Of a DNA stretch of 64,000 bases, positions 11,347 to 22,618 are shown piece by piece. The notes below the pieces were generated by a model. That model worked only from the letters and a program-made list of their open reading frames with translations, had not been told where the DNA came from and did no database searches. The position numbers and the translations under genes were made by a program. Every line of letters starts with the position of its first letter. The first letter of the stretch is position 1. The DNA lies in assembly GCF_030272615.1 (NCBI RefSeq), contig NC_081407.1, positions 442,275,213-442,339,212 of the forward strand. Direction: 5' to 3'. Source of the DNA: Cryptomeria japonica (taxonomy: Eukaryota; Streptophyta; Pinopsida; Cupressales; Cupressaceae).

Positions 11347-13595
11347 ATGTTTCCACAAAAATATCTTGATATGATGAGTAATGTGACCTCCTCAAATGTG
11401 CAAATTAATGTGCAAAAACAACAAGGCAGTGAGCTGTTAAGTTTCTCTCCACATCCAAATGAAGAAAATGTGCAACAAGAAACTCAACACACCTTGATGA
11501 GTAAACATGCTTCAAAAACGTTGACAGTGACTATTCCACAAAAGTCACCATTCAAAACAATAAACAATCCGTTATTTAATACAACACCTTTAACACAAGA
11601 TCAAATGATGGCCACACAAATGTTGACAGCTTTCCCTCAACAAGAAATGATTCCTCGAATAATTACAAGTGGATCAAAATCTAAGATGCAAGAAAGCTTT
11701 ACGACTGGAATGCCTGATCTTACGAATGTTCAAAACAATCCTACAATGCAACAAAGTTTATATGTCCCATCAAGTTCAATATGTTTAGCAAATACTCAAG
11801 TACCCGTTATGCAAAATATTGTGACAGATCCTTCGATAGTGGCAACACAAAGAGCCACAAATAGTGGTGTGCACCAACAACAAATGTTGCAACAATTGAG
11901 GAATGCACAAAAGGCACAATCAAATGCGCAAACAAGCAATGCACAACAACAACAATATCACATTCAACAACACGTTGCAGTGTCTTCTGCACCATTACAA
12001 GTTGATTCAAACTTGCAACCACCACAATGGATTGGAAAAACAACATAGCAAGTCAATGCAAGTGCCATCCCCCATCTCAAGGAGAAACAACAGAAACCTC
12101 CCAAACAAAGTTTTTTGCAAATGATGGGATTTACATCAGGACAACAACAGTTGGCACAAAGTCAGCAAATTCTGATTCGTCAGCATCAACATCAACATGT
12201 GCCTCAATATGGGCCAGGAAAAACAAGTTATCATACATCACAACCATAATTGATGTCCATGCAATATCAACCAAGGCTACAAATGATGATCCCACCACAA
12301 GAAGCACAACAAAAGGGTCAATGTCAAGACATGCAACAACCATAGCAACAAGAGCTGTATCAAGAACTTTATATGCTAGAGACACCAAAGACAACAATTT
12401 CAGAGCATCAACAACCAATGGAGAGCAGGATGTATCAACAAAGAGTACACCCAAGAGTGAATGATGGACTTCCAAAATCTTCACTACCTAACACATTTGC
12501 ACAACAACTTGAGAAGTTGCAACGTCAAGTCGATGCATTGGAAACCAAAGGGACAAATAAATTATACACAGATCAAGATTTATGTCCTAATCCATTTGAC
12601 AAGAGCTTGTACATGCCTCCCTTCCCTAAGCATTTTTAGGCACCTAATTTTGAGAAATATAAATGGAACGACAACCAAAGGACCATATTCGAGCATTTTT
12701 CGCAACATGTGCTGAAGTGAGTTATGAAGAAACATATTTGATGCACTTATTCGTACAAAGTCTCATAGGATAAGCCATGGATTGGTATTCGCATTTGCCA
12801 GGGAACATAAAGACATGGTCGGAATTGGCTCAAAAGTTTATATCCCACTTCGCATTCAACATTGACAGTGAAGTGACCATGTTAGATTTATGCAACACCA
12901 AACAAAAGCAAGGTGAACCATTAGTGACTTTCTTGCAAAGATGGCGAAGCTTGTACAGTTGTTCTTCCCTAGATATACCTGAAGAACAACAAGTGAACTT
13001 ATTTATTCAAAATTTGGTCCCAAAAATGATGTATGAGCTTAAATTGAAAAGTACTAGTACCATTGAGAAGCTCATTAAGAAAGGGATGAACATTGAAATT
13101 GCTCTTGTAGCTAAGGGACTCATTAAACTCAACAAAGACAGTGATAACACAAACAATTCAGGGGAGAAAAATAGATTGTGGTACAAAAACAAGAATGTCA
13201 CTAATGATGGAGTTGTCGACACAAGAGCAGTGAATGCAAATCAACCCACGTTCATGATAAAGAAATTGAGTGCTCCTAATATGTCGGCTATGCAACAAAA
13301 TCAGACACAAGCAAGCAATGTTATTCAACAGCCACAATACCAACAGTATAATCAACAACAAGGTCAACAACAAAACCAACAATGAAAACCTTTCAAATCA
13401 AGGGATGGGCCTCCTCGATAATTTACACCATTAGGAGAGCCTATTGAATCAGTAATGAAACAATTGATACAAGCAAATTTTATTAAGTTACCTGATGTCA
13501 AGGAAGAACCATTGGTAAAGCCACATTAGTGGAATGATAATACATATTGTGAATACCATCGGTCAAAAGGACATAAAACCGCATCGTGTTTTCAA
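11347..13595 (+). pseudogene. gag: G gag (broken)
   Basis: Capsid/nucleocapsid precursor. The N-terminal part from 11347 is very rich in Gln, Asn, Met and Thr. It stays in one frame to about 12640 with in-frame stops near 12046, 12247 and 12342. A frameshift between 12640 and 12777 leads into the Retrotrans_gag-like core (12777-13130: WYSHLPGNIKTWSELAQKF, then LVTFLQRWRSLY). A CX2HX4HX4C-like knuckle (CEYHRSKGHKTASC) follows at about 13550-13591, and further stops lie near 13383. The frame from 12777 continues into protease. ATG 11347 is the first sizeable start after the leader; the true start is uncertain. Family is clear from the core and knuckle. Confidence 0.8.
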
Positions 13596-14582
13596 TTGAA
13601 ACATATGATTCAAGACTTGTTAGATCAAGGAGTAATTGAGGTAGACCCACCCAACGCGACCTCTAACACTGATCATACAATTTTTAAAACTCCTTTGCTT
13701 GATCATGACAAGGGTAAAGCATCTTCTTCAAACTCTACCCAAACAACGAATCTTAATTATGCAAATGCTAGTTATAACAATGTCATCAATTCTTTTCGAG
13801 CATCAAATGAGTATGTTTCCACCATAAGAGTAAAGAGACAAGATCCTTCTTGCACAGTCACCACTCGTCGATCCAAAATAGTCCTAAAAGAAGCTCCTGT
13901 AATTCCTCCCAAATCAACTCCTATGAGTCAGTATAATCTCCTAGATCATTTGGGAAAGATACCTGCACAAATATCAATTCTTGAGTTGTTGAAAATGTCC
14001 TCTATGCATCGCGCAGTCCTAGATAAATCTTTAACTAAGTCCACTATCCCAACAGACATTGATGTTGACCAGTTTCAAGCCCAAATTGGACATCTAGTTG
14101 TTTCCCAACACGTTGCCTTTTCTGATAACAATATTTCTCCTGGTAAGCTCCCTCATAATGATCCTTTACATCTTGAAGTCTTTGTCCATAATTGCAAGAT
14201 CGGACGAGTCTTAATAGATGGCGGAGTAGGTCTTAACATCTGTACCTTGAGAGTGGTCATTGGTCTTGGTTATACAGAAAATGACATTGATTCTTCCAGA
14301 AGAATAACAATCAAAGCATATGATGATGCTGAGCGCCCATCTAAAGGGGTAATTTCATTGCCTATCAGACTCGGTCCAGTGACAGAAAACACTTTCCTGC
14401 AGGTCCTAGACCTCGATCTCCCTTACAATATGATTCTTGGCCGTCCGTGGATCCATGTAATGAAAGGAGTTCCATCTACTTATCATCACTGTTTAAAATA
14501 TCCTTACAATGGGACTGAGATAACAATTCCAGGAGATCATAATCCATTTCAATTTTGTGCTAATCTAAAGGATTCCCCATAG
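13596..14582 (+). pseudogene. G retropepsin (protease) region
   Basis: A 328-codon open segment in the same frame as the gag core and RT. The active-site triad is D-G-G at 14217-14225 within LIDGGVGLN, the usual plant Ty3 variant of D-S/T-G. About 75 residues later ILGRPWIHVMKGVPST is the conserved C-terminal strand of plant Ty3 proteases. The N-terminal half is Ser/Thr-rich linker. A stop at 14580-14582 separates it from RT, which is in frame after it, so the stop is probably a nonsense mutation in a gag-pol frame. The enzyme would process Gag-Pol in the particle. Confidence 0.85.
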
Positions 14583-14624
14583 AAACAAGTCCCAGTCAAT
14601 AGAGAGGCTCATTCACATAATTAT

Positions 14625-17300
14625 GTGGATCCTAATGAGTTGTTAGATGTTGTCAAAGGAAAATTGAAGATACAAGACCAAGGATGCAGAGAGTATTCAA
14701 TGGCTCAAACATTCCTTATTGGGAATTTACCAATATCTCCAAAATCACATGGTAAACCACATTTGTTGCAAAAGGAACCTAAGATAGTCATTCAATATCA
14801 GCCCCCCAATACATTTACAAAATGGGGTGAACTTAACAAGGAAACTTTGGATGATGATGTAATAGATTGGATTTATAAGGATCAAACTGATACACCACTT
14901 GTCAAGTTGCTAGTGGAGCGGTATGGAAAAGGGTTTACTATATTGCAGAAAAAGGGATATGATGGCTGTAGTGGTTTGGGCCCTGACAAGAAAGGAAGAC
15001 TAGAACCTATTATACCTAAGATGCAACATCCAACTTTAGGGTTAGGTTTTGTACCATTGCGAATTGGAACCTCGTCTACCAAAGTGAACACGTGTGGAAA
15101 GGGGCATGACTCTGATGATGAAACAACACCTGAGGATACCCAACCTGAAACTGATTCCAATGAATGGGAGTGGATTTCTTTTTCTTCTAGCTCCTATGCC
15201 CTCGAAATTTTTTTCCTTGACCCTGATGATTTGCCCATGGAAGACAAACATGAAATAACTTCCCCTCCCAAAACATGTCCTAATGCTTGGATAGAGTCAT
15301 TCTGGGACCCAAGCTCCGAATCAAATACGAGCAGTTCAGACAGCGATACCATGGACATTCTTATCCTTACCATTTTGGCCCTAACTCTCCTTGAAACCAA
15401 TGATGACATACCCCTTGTCTATCCACAGCTTATCCAACATGACCAACAAGAACCACTCAAATTGGATTGTTTTCAAAATGACGAAGCAATTGCAGAATTC
15501 CTTGGACTACGGGAAGGCATACCACGAGGCGATCATAAGGCAGGGTTTGCTATTGATTTAGATTCCAAAGCATATTTTGGGGAGTCAACTCCATCTTCTA
15601 GTCATAAAAAAGAAAAAGCAAAACTAAAAAATCAAAAGAATGGGTCTTTGAGTGAAAACCGTAAGGCACTCTTTGACCAGGAAAAAATAAAAATACAAGA
15701 CGTACCTGTGGGTGAAAACCTCCCTGAGGCGCCCAAAGGTGGAAGATTGGACATACCCTCATCAAGTCAGGATAAATCAACATTGCTGGTGGAAATGACC
15801 GAAGAGATAAATTTGGGTACACCTGACAACCCTAAGGTCATCCTTTTCGCTGCTTCTCTCTCCAAACAAGAAAAGATATATTTTGTCAATTTCTTTCTTG
15901 AGAAGAAGATCAGTTTTGCATGGTCTTATGCAGATATGCCTGACCTTGATCCAAAATTAGTCCTCCATCACTTGCCATTAAAACCAGATGCCAAGCCCGT
16001 CAAACAAAAACTCAGAAAGATGCATCCCCAGGTGGCTCTCTTAGTAAAAATAGAACTCAAAAAATTATTAGATGTGGGCTTTATCAGACCAATTGATTAT
16101 GCAGATTGGATTTCAAATTTGGTACCAGTTAGCAAAGTAACTGGGGGCATAAGAATCTATATGGATTTTAGGGATCTCAATAAAGCATGCCCTAAAGATG
16201 ACTTTCCACTACCGAATATAGACATCATAGTTGACATGACTACTGGATATGAGATGCTATCATTGATGGATGGATTTTTCGGATATAATCAAATTCACAT
16301 TGCTCCTAAAGATCAACATAAGACTGCATTCACATGTGCTTGGGGTACCTACTACTGGAATGTGATGCCTTTTGGTCTTAAAAATGCTGGCGCAACATAT
16401 CAAAGAGCTATGACAACAATTTTCCATGATTTTATGCATACTTTGATGGAAGACTATGTTGATGACCTATTATGTAAATCCGTCACAAGAGATAGTCATC
16501 TAGCCATCCTTGGCCCAATCTTTGATCGAATGGAAACCTACAAACTCAGACTCAACCCAAAGAAATGTGTCTTTGGTGTCACAGCCGGCAAATTATTAGG
16601 GTACATTGTTTCTCACAGAGGCATCAAAGTAGACCCTGAAAAAGTTAAAGCAATAATGGATATGCCTCCTCCTTCCAATCTCCATCAACTAAGAAGTCTG
16701 CAAGGGAAGTTACAGTCAATCCACCGGTTTATAGCTCAATTGGCAGACAAATGTCATCCCTTCCAACATTTATTGCATAAAGGTGTCACTTTTAAATGGA
16801 CTGAGCAATGTCAATCAACATTTCAAACTCTCAAGGATTATCTGTGGTCGCCACCTATTCTAATGCCTCCTATAGAAGGGAAGCCATTCATATTGTATAT
16901 CTCTGCAACTGAAACGGCACTGGGAGCTCTCTTAGCCCAACAAGATGAAAAAGGCAAAGAACGGGTTATTTATTATATCAGTCGGACACTAGTGGGCTAT
17001 GAACTAGATTATTCAACTATTGAATGGGCATGCTTAGTAGTGGTATTTGCAACACAGAAGCTTCGACACTATATGTTAAATCATCAGACATTGTTAGTTG
17101 TAAAAATTGATCCCTTGAAATACTTGCTTAGCAGGGCAGCTTTGACAGGTCGCCTAGCAAAGTGGGTTATGATCCTAAGTGAGTTTGATATTGAGTACAT
17201 TGAGAGAAAGGCAATAAAAGGACAAATCATAGCGGATCAACTTACAGAGGCACCTATTCATGATGATCATCCAACGTTGATGGATTTTCCAGATAACTAG
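14625..17300 (+). CDS. pol: G G-patch, reverse transcriptase and RNase H
   Basis: An 891-codon open stretch, the best preserved part of G. Around residues 100-145 a glycine-rich segment (KKGYDGCSGLGPDKKGR) resembles the G-patch that follows protease in some plant Ty3 elements. An acidic/Ser-rich linker leads to RT from about residue 430. RT motifs include SNLVPVSKVTGG, FRDLNKACPKDDFPLP, a YNQIHIAP stretch and the catalytic YVDD at 16454-16465. RNase H follows (ILYISATETALGALLAQ, then an IEWACLVVVFATQKLRHYM stretch). Upstream protease is in frame, so the ATG at 14625 is only the first Met after a stop. A frameshift at the 3' end cuts off the second RNase H. Confidence 0.93.
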   Translation: MDPNELLDVVKGKLKIQDQGCREYSMAQTFLIGNLPISPKSHGKPHLLQKEPKIVIQYQPPNTFTKWGELNKETLDDDVIDWIYKDQTDTPLVKLLVERYGKGFTILQKKGYDGCSGLGPDKKGRLEPIIPKMQHPTLGLGFVPLRIGTSSTKVNTCGKGHDSDDETTPEDTQPETDSNEWEWISFSSSSYALEIFFLDPDDLPMEDKHEITSPPKTCPNAWIESFWDPSSESNTSSSDSDTMDILILTILALTLLETNDDIPLVYPQLIQHDQQEPLKLDCFQNDEAIAEFLGLREGIPRGDHKAGFAIDLDSKAYFGESTPSSSHKKEKAKLKNQKNGSLSENRKALFDQEKIKIQDVPVGENLPEAPKGGRLDIPSSSQDKSTLLVEMTEEINLGTPDNPKVILFAASLSKQEKIYFVNFFLEKKISFAWSYADMPDLDPKLVLHHLPLKPDAKPVKQKLRKMHPQVALLVKIELKKLLDVGFIRPIDYADWISNLVPVSKVTGGIRIYMDFRDLNKACPKDDFPLPNIDIIVDMTTGYEMLSLMDGFFGYNQIHIAPKDQHKTAFTCAWGTYYWNVMPFGLKNAGATYQRAMTTIFHDFMHTLMEDYVDDLLCKSVTRDSHLAILGPIFDRMETYKLRLNPKKCVFGVTAGKLLGYIVSHRGIKVDPEKVKAIMDMPPPSNLHQLRSLQGKLQSIHRFIAQLADKCHPFQHLLHKGVTFKWTEQCQSTFQTLKDYLWSPPILMPPIEGKPFILYISATETALGALLAQQDEKGKERVIYYISRTLVGYELDYSTIEWACLVVVFATQKLRHYMLNHQTLLVVKIDPLKYLLSRAALTGRLAKWVMILSEFDIEYIERKAIKGQIIADQLTEAPIHDDHPTLMDFPDN

Positions 17301-17730
17301 TCTTTGTTGTCACATCTTCTAATGAATGGAAATTATATTTTGATGGATCCCATACCAAATTCGGGTCTGGAGCAAGTATATTGTTTGTCATCCCTCAAGG
17401 TGATGCTATTTCCAAATCCTACAGAATAACTTTCCATTGCACCAATAATATTGTAGAATATGAAGCTTTGGTCATAAGACTCCGAGTAGCGATCCAATGG
17501 AACATTACACATTTGCAACTCTATGGAGATCCCAGTTAGTCATCCGTCAAGTGAATGATGACTATGAAACGAAGGATGAAAAGCTTCTTCCCTACAAGCA
17601 TATGGTGGATTTCTTCAAGACAAAATTTACGGCTATCCATTTTAGTCAAGTTCCAAGAATTCAAAACAAGTCAGCAGATGCTATGGCAACTATTGCTTCG
17701 ATGTTAAATATGCCCCATAATATGGACAGA
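17301..17730 (+). pseudogene. G archaeal-type RNase H (frameshifted)
   Basis: A second RNase H distinct from the one fused to RT. The reading WKLYFDGSHTKFGSGA begins in a frame shifted from RT. It carries the first Asp (YFDG) and Glu (NNIVEYEAL), then breaks near 17532, where about one base is missing. It resumes in another frame as QLVIRQVNDDYETKDEKL, with the final Asp in NKSADAMATIASML. This domain between RNase H and integrase is the hallmark of Tat-type Ty3 elements. Two frameshifts make it non-functional. Confidence 0.85.
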
Positions 17731-19080
17731 TGCGAATTTTTGGTCGAACAGTTGCTAGTGCCTTCTTTTGAAATGTCGATAGCTGATGTGATGTGTGTTC
17801 TTGTTGGTCCTAATTCCTTGTGGTACAATGATATCTATCGATATTTGAAATCCCAAACCTTACCACTTAACCTTTCCTCTAACCAACGCCGAGCCTTCAT
17901 ACGCCAAACAACCAAATATGTCATCATCGCAGACACCCTTTACCGTCATTCCTTTGACCACACCCTCCTCAGGTGTTTGGATTCTGACGAGGCACAAATG
18001 GCTTTACACGAGGTCCATGATGGTATATGTGGGGGCCATTTCAATGGTCTGAGTCTAGCTAAAAAGTTGATTCGTGCTGGGTATTATTGGCCCATAATAG
18101 AAAAGGATGCTCAGGATTTTGTCAAGAAATGCTACAAATGCCAAATCCACGGAAATTACATTCATGTGCTAGCTGAAGAACTTCACTCCGTCATATCTTC
18201 GTGGCCCTTTTCTCAATGGGGATTGGATCTCATTGGCAAGATTCACCCGACATCTGCAAACAGACACAAATTCATCATCACAGCCACATAATACTTCACA
18301 AAATGGATCGAGGCTATCCTTATGACCTATATCACTGGTGTTCAAATTTCAAAGTTTCTGCTGAATTATATCATATGCAGATATGGGGTTCCCCTTGCAA
18401 TAGTCACAGATAATGGCCGTCCATTCAAAAATAAAGATGTCAAGGAACTCTGTGACAAGTTTCGCATCCAACACTATTTCTCCAGTCCTTATTATCCACA
18501 AAGTAATGGTCAAGCCAAAGCATCAAATAAAACCATCATTAAGATCCTGAAAAAGGTTGTCAATGACGCTGGTCGAGATTGGCATGTACAGTTGAATCCA
18601 ACACTATGGGCTTATCGCACTTCCATCCGCCCACCTACTGGCGCAACACCTTATTCCTTGGTGTATGGTGCGGAAGCCATTTTACCCTTGGAAGTGGAAA
18701 TTCCCTCTTTGCGTGTTTCCCTACAACATTTGATTGATGATGAGATGCATAGAGTCTCTCGGTTGCATCAACTTGAGATGTTAGATGAGAAACGTCAGAC
18801 AACCTTGACACGTTTGCAAGCATATCAAAACTGTCTCCATCGCTCTTATAATAAGAAGGTCAAAGGGCGACACTTCGAAGTGGGAGATTTGGTCCTCAAG
18901 GTGAACCCGAAGAATACACGATCTATTGACATCATCAAAGGAAAGTTTGAGCCTAATTGGGTTGGACCTTTCATAGTTACTGCAGCCTATGGCTCGGGGG
19001 CATATCAACTTGCAACCCCAGAAGGTGAACCTCTGTCCAATCCTGCAAATAGTATGCATCTTCGTAGGTATTGGGCATAG
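17731..19080 (+). pseudogene. G integrase (broken, catalytic Glu lost)
   Basis: Integrase in one frame to 19080, interrupted by TAA at 18289-18291. The zinc-binding H-H-C-C module is present (HEVHDGICGGHF then CYKCQIHGN). The core has the first Asp in GLDLIGKI and the second in VTDNG at 18409-18411. The third acidic residue of the D,D-35-E triad should be 36 codons later; there the codon at 18517-18519 is AAA (Lys), in NGQAKASNKT, where relatives have Glu. The C-terminal part (GDLVLKVNP, FEPNWVGPFIV) is the usual plant Ty3 integrase tail, with no chromodomain visible. Inactive twice over. Confidence 0.9.
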
Positions 19081-20798
19081 TTTTTCTGTCAGTAGTTCTT
19101 CAATATGATCCTGAAAAAAATACCAAAAAATAAAAAAAAATGGCAAAATCCAAAAAAATAAAAAAAGTGAAAAATCCAAAAAAATCAAAAAAAGTGAAAA
19201 ATAAAAAAAAATAAAAAAAATGGCAAAATACAAAAAAATCAAAAAAAGTGAAAAATACAAAAAAATCAAAAAAGTGAAAAAATTGAAAAAGAAAAAAAGG
19301 TAAAGCCAAAATCATTCGCCCTCTAGTGAAAACTTGGCAAACAGGCGCTTTGGGCAAGTACCATGGTGAAAACCTGGCAAACAGGCGCCATGTGTAAAAG
19401 ATTATTGCTTCGTCATCTATCATGACTCCTACCTATACTTCCCCCCCATAGATTTATCATGCTTATCCTTGTCCTGACCCAATGTTCTGTTCCAGGCCTA
19501 TGATTGGTCAACATCATTGTCTTGCATACTCAGGTTCCAATCCTTGTGCATATGTTTCGGTCCTGGTCGCTGTATATGTCTTTCAATTTTTCATTGGGTG
19601 CGTGCCCCTTGTCATGATCAATTACTGGAGCTTTCAAATCATAAAATGTCTTGAAATAATTCAAAAAAATCATAAAATGTCTTGAAAAAAACCTTAAAAA
19701 TTGAATAATGTCCTGAAAAAATCCCTAAGAATTGAATAATGTCCTGAAAAAATCCCTAAAAATTTCAAAACATCAAAATCCAAAAAAAATTTCTTTGGCA
19801 TTTTGCATTTTGTCAATAAATGGTCCCCTTTGTGCATAGACAGATCGCTGAGCATACATCCAATGACAATCTATCAAACATTGTGTTTTAATGAAATCAC
19901 GCATTAACAGATGAACTGTTCGACCAAGCAAGCATTCAACCTGATCACAGTTGTCACATCAATCATCAACATTACCATTGGTCCTTGTCAATATTATCAT
20001 GGGTCTTATATAGGGTGTGGTATACTCGAAACCAGACTGTGTCCTATCTTTGACGGGGTACCACATTCCCTGAAACCAGACATCATGATCATTCTTGTTT
20101 TCCACTTTTGACAATGATGATCAAACTGTTTGTTTGACTTGGTTGAATTTGTGTGTCTTATCTTTTTACTGATTTATCTTTGGCTTCGATCATGTTCCTA
20201 TGTTGCTCGATGATGTCACTAAGTGATTTAGAGTGACTGAGATGGTTCATGGTCCCTTTACTTTTTTTGTAGTATTTGTTGTTTGTGGAATGTTTGTCAC
20301 AAACTGGGGTGACTATATCATTGGGTGTCTGTGATAAGTACGTTCGCTTTGTGAATGCCGCACATACCTCGACCCTTGATGTATGCACCCTAGGATGATT
20401 CACTCATTCCTTGTGTGCGATGTGTCTGTCTTTTGCAAAAGGGGTTGCGTTCCAGCTCTGGCCTTCAATGCCATGATGCTCTGCATCTGCTTTGCTACAA
20501 TAAATAAAGGTTCTCACCTACTTATGTGCATTTGTGAAAGCAATTTTTCCTTCATCTCTAACTGTCCTCTATCTAATTTCTTCTTACTAACATTTCTTCT
20601 ATCAGTCTTGGCAGGCCGTTGGATCCATTCGAACCTATCATCTTCTGTCATTCTTATCGATCACTTGGCCTCTTTTCTGGATTTTTCCAGCCAATTCCTC
20701 GAGGGGGCATGCATATGTCATTGATATTGTCTGGGGCATTTTCATTATTGTTCTTTGAAACAACGCTTAGAATCGCATTGTCTCAAAGAGGGGCAAAA
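19081..20798 (+). other. G 3' non-coding region with A-rich repeats
   Basis: No gene supported. At 19111-19300 poly-A-rich units of the form AAAAATCAAAAAAAGTGAAA repeat several times. At 19327-19391 a phrase with GGCAAACAGGCGC occurs twice. At about 19636-19771 a unit around ATGTCCTGAAAAAATCCCTA repeats about four times. Minus-strand frames over the A-rich part are Phe-rich artefacts. The PPT CTCAAAGAGGGGCAAAA ends at 20798, directly before the 3' LTR. Confidence 0.8.
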
Positions 20799-22230
20799 TG
20801 TAGACGTCTAAAAATGGTCAACGCTTGCAGAGTCATACTTTAACATTTGCGCATTGCCTTATTTTAGGGTTTTTGCATCGCATTAACATTTCTTCTATGC
20901 CATGCACTTGGTCTTTATCATTTGCGAGCATCGAGTCCTTCTTCTGCTTTCCTCATGATTATCGCTTTCGAATTTGGTCTTGTCGATAGCAATTTTCAGT
21001 CATGATTTTGGTCGATCTTATCTTGTCGCATCAATGTGCGTGCTCATTTATCATCATTTTGGACATCGTCAATTCTAATCGATGATAGAATTAGAGTTTT
21101 GTCCTCTTGTCAATCTTTCAATCATCTTTAGCTTGTTAGTAATCATTTGCGATTATCAACTTGTCAGATTCATCATCGATCCTTGTCCTTGTCAATCTTG
21201 TCATTTTGCGATCGATTCGTCATCGATCCTTGTCCTTTTCAATCATGTCAATTTGGATCAATTAGTCATTGTTCCTCATCAATTGGAGCCTATCAATTTG
21301 ATCTCCTTGTCAATCTTGGTCATCGATTTTTGTCAACCAGTCTCAATCATTTATCAACATTGGTCCTTTGTCAATCAGAATCATGATCGAACCTATATTA
21401 ATTTCTTGTTGTCTTAACCTAATTCCTTGTCCTCTTATTTCTAGGGTTTTATGATTCGTTCATTTAATCCTTTTCTTCTTCTTGGTGGGTTAAATAAATT
21501 CATTTATTTAGTCCTAGGCCTCTTTCATGAATTAATGAATGGATGAAAACCTATTAATTAATTCACCTAATTTCTATTTCATCTTTTTCTTCAATTTTTC
21601 TAATTTACTAATTTCTCCTAATTCCTAATTTCTATTTCTCCTATTTTCTTCAATTTTTCTAATATTTCCTCTAAATTCATTCCCTAATTCTCTCCTATGT
21701 TTATGGTTCCATTTGTTGCAATCATGGAGGCTATTTTCTCTCTTCCCTTTTGTCATGGGAATGGCATTTTAATCTTGTCATAATTTGTCATAATTTGTCA
21801 ATCAATCAATCTTGCATGTCAATTTTGTCATATTTGTCATTCTTGATTTGAAATTTCCTTTCAAATCTCTTCATGCTAATTTTGTTTTCTCTCCAATTTG
21901 TCTATAAATTGGATGATCAATCACATTTTCAGAATCAATCATGCTTCTAGTATCCTTACGCTGCCATTTCATCTTGTCAATCTTGCTTTCATACTATGCT
22001 TTTGCACTTGTAGGTGAGATCCACAAACAAAGTAATTTGAAGGAGAAAGAAGGACAATGGAGGAATAATGAAGGAGATACAGGCTTTGGTTTGCTTTTTT
22101 TTATTGTAGTATTTCATCTTCATGCCTTTATTGATTGTAATTAGGATTTCTTATCATTGCAATCTAGTTTTTGTGATTGAGCTAGTTTGATATCTATTGC
22201 TTTGATGTTTATTCAATTTTCCTATCTACA
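20799..22230 (+). repeat. G 3' LTR
   Basis: 1432 bases, the partner of 8437-9837, with the same TGTAGACG start and ATCTACA end. It is followed by the GACAT target duplication at 22231-22235. The TATA-like CTATAAATT is at 21902-21910. Confidence 0.95.
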
Positions 22231-22618
22231 GACATTAGTTGAGATGTTTGACAAAACTACTTTCAAAGTCATTACTCAAAAATCTGTATACTTTACAAAA
22301 TTTGACTAAACATACGGTATATACATTAGTCAATGAAATAGTATAATCAAATATACTCCCCTTATCAATATGTTGTACAAAACTCTGATTATGTGTGCTC
22401 GATGATCAATACTCTGTAATCATTGTTCTTTCCTTTGTTCACTGCTCGGTTCACTGCTCTTGGATACTCTGCTTATTCTGCTCATTCTGCTCGGTATACT
22501 CCCCCTGTATACTACACTCGGGTTGTTTGATACTTTGAATACTATACACTCCCCCTGTGTACTTTGATGCTATATATACTTTGATGATATACTCCCCCTT
22601 TTTGACAAACATCAAAAT
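22231..22618 (-). other. B2 3' non-coding region
   Basis: This lies between ORF2's end and the PPT. Read on minus it contains several GGGGGAGTATA-like purine tracts, seen on plus as ACTCCCCC at several points from 22354 to 22602. The homologous region of B (42626-43018) has the same feature. The first five bases are the right copy of G's target duplication. Confidence 0.75.

Larger units (their letters stand above)
8437..22230 (+). mobile_element. G: Tat-type Ty3 LTR retrotransposon
   Basis: A structurally complete 13.8 kb element with LTRs at 8437-9837 and 20799-22230, both TGTAGACG...ATCTACA. It has a PBS after the left LTR, a long leader, gag, protease, RT, RNase H, a second archaeal-type RNase H, integrase, an A-rich 3' non-coding region and a PPT. 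Domain order and the second RNase H place it in the plant Tat group of Ty3 elements. The coding region has several stops and at least three frameshifts, and the integrase lacks its catalytic Glu, so this copy is inactive. LTRs differ by a few percent by eye. Confidence 0.95.

Noticed and set aside
19100-19423. Phe-rich minus ORFs in G's 3' region
   Set aside because: They are a translation of A-rich tandem repeats; not coding.
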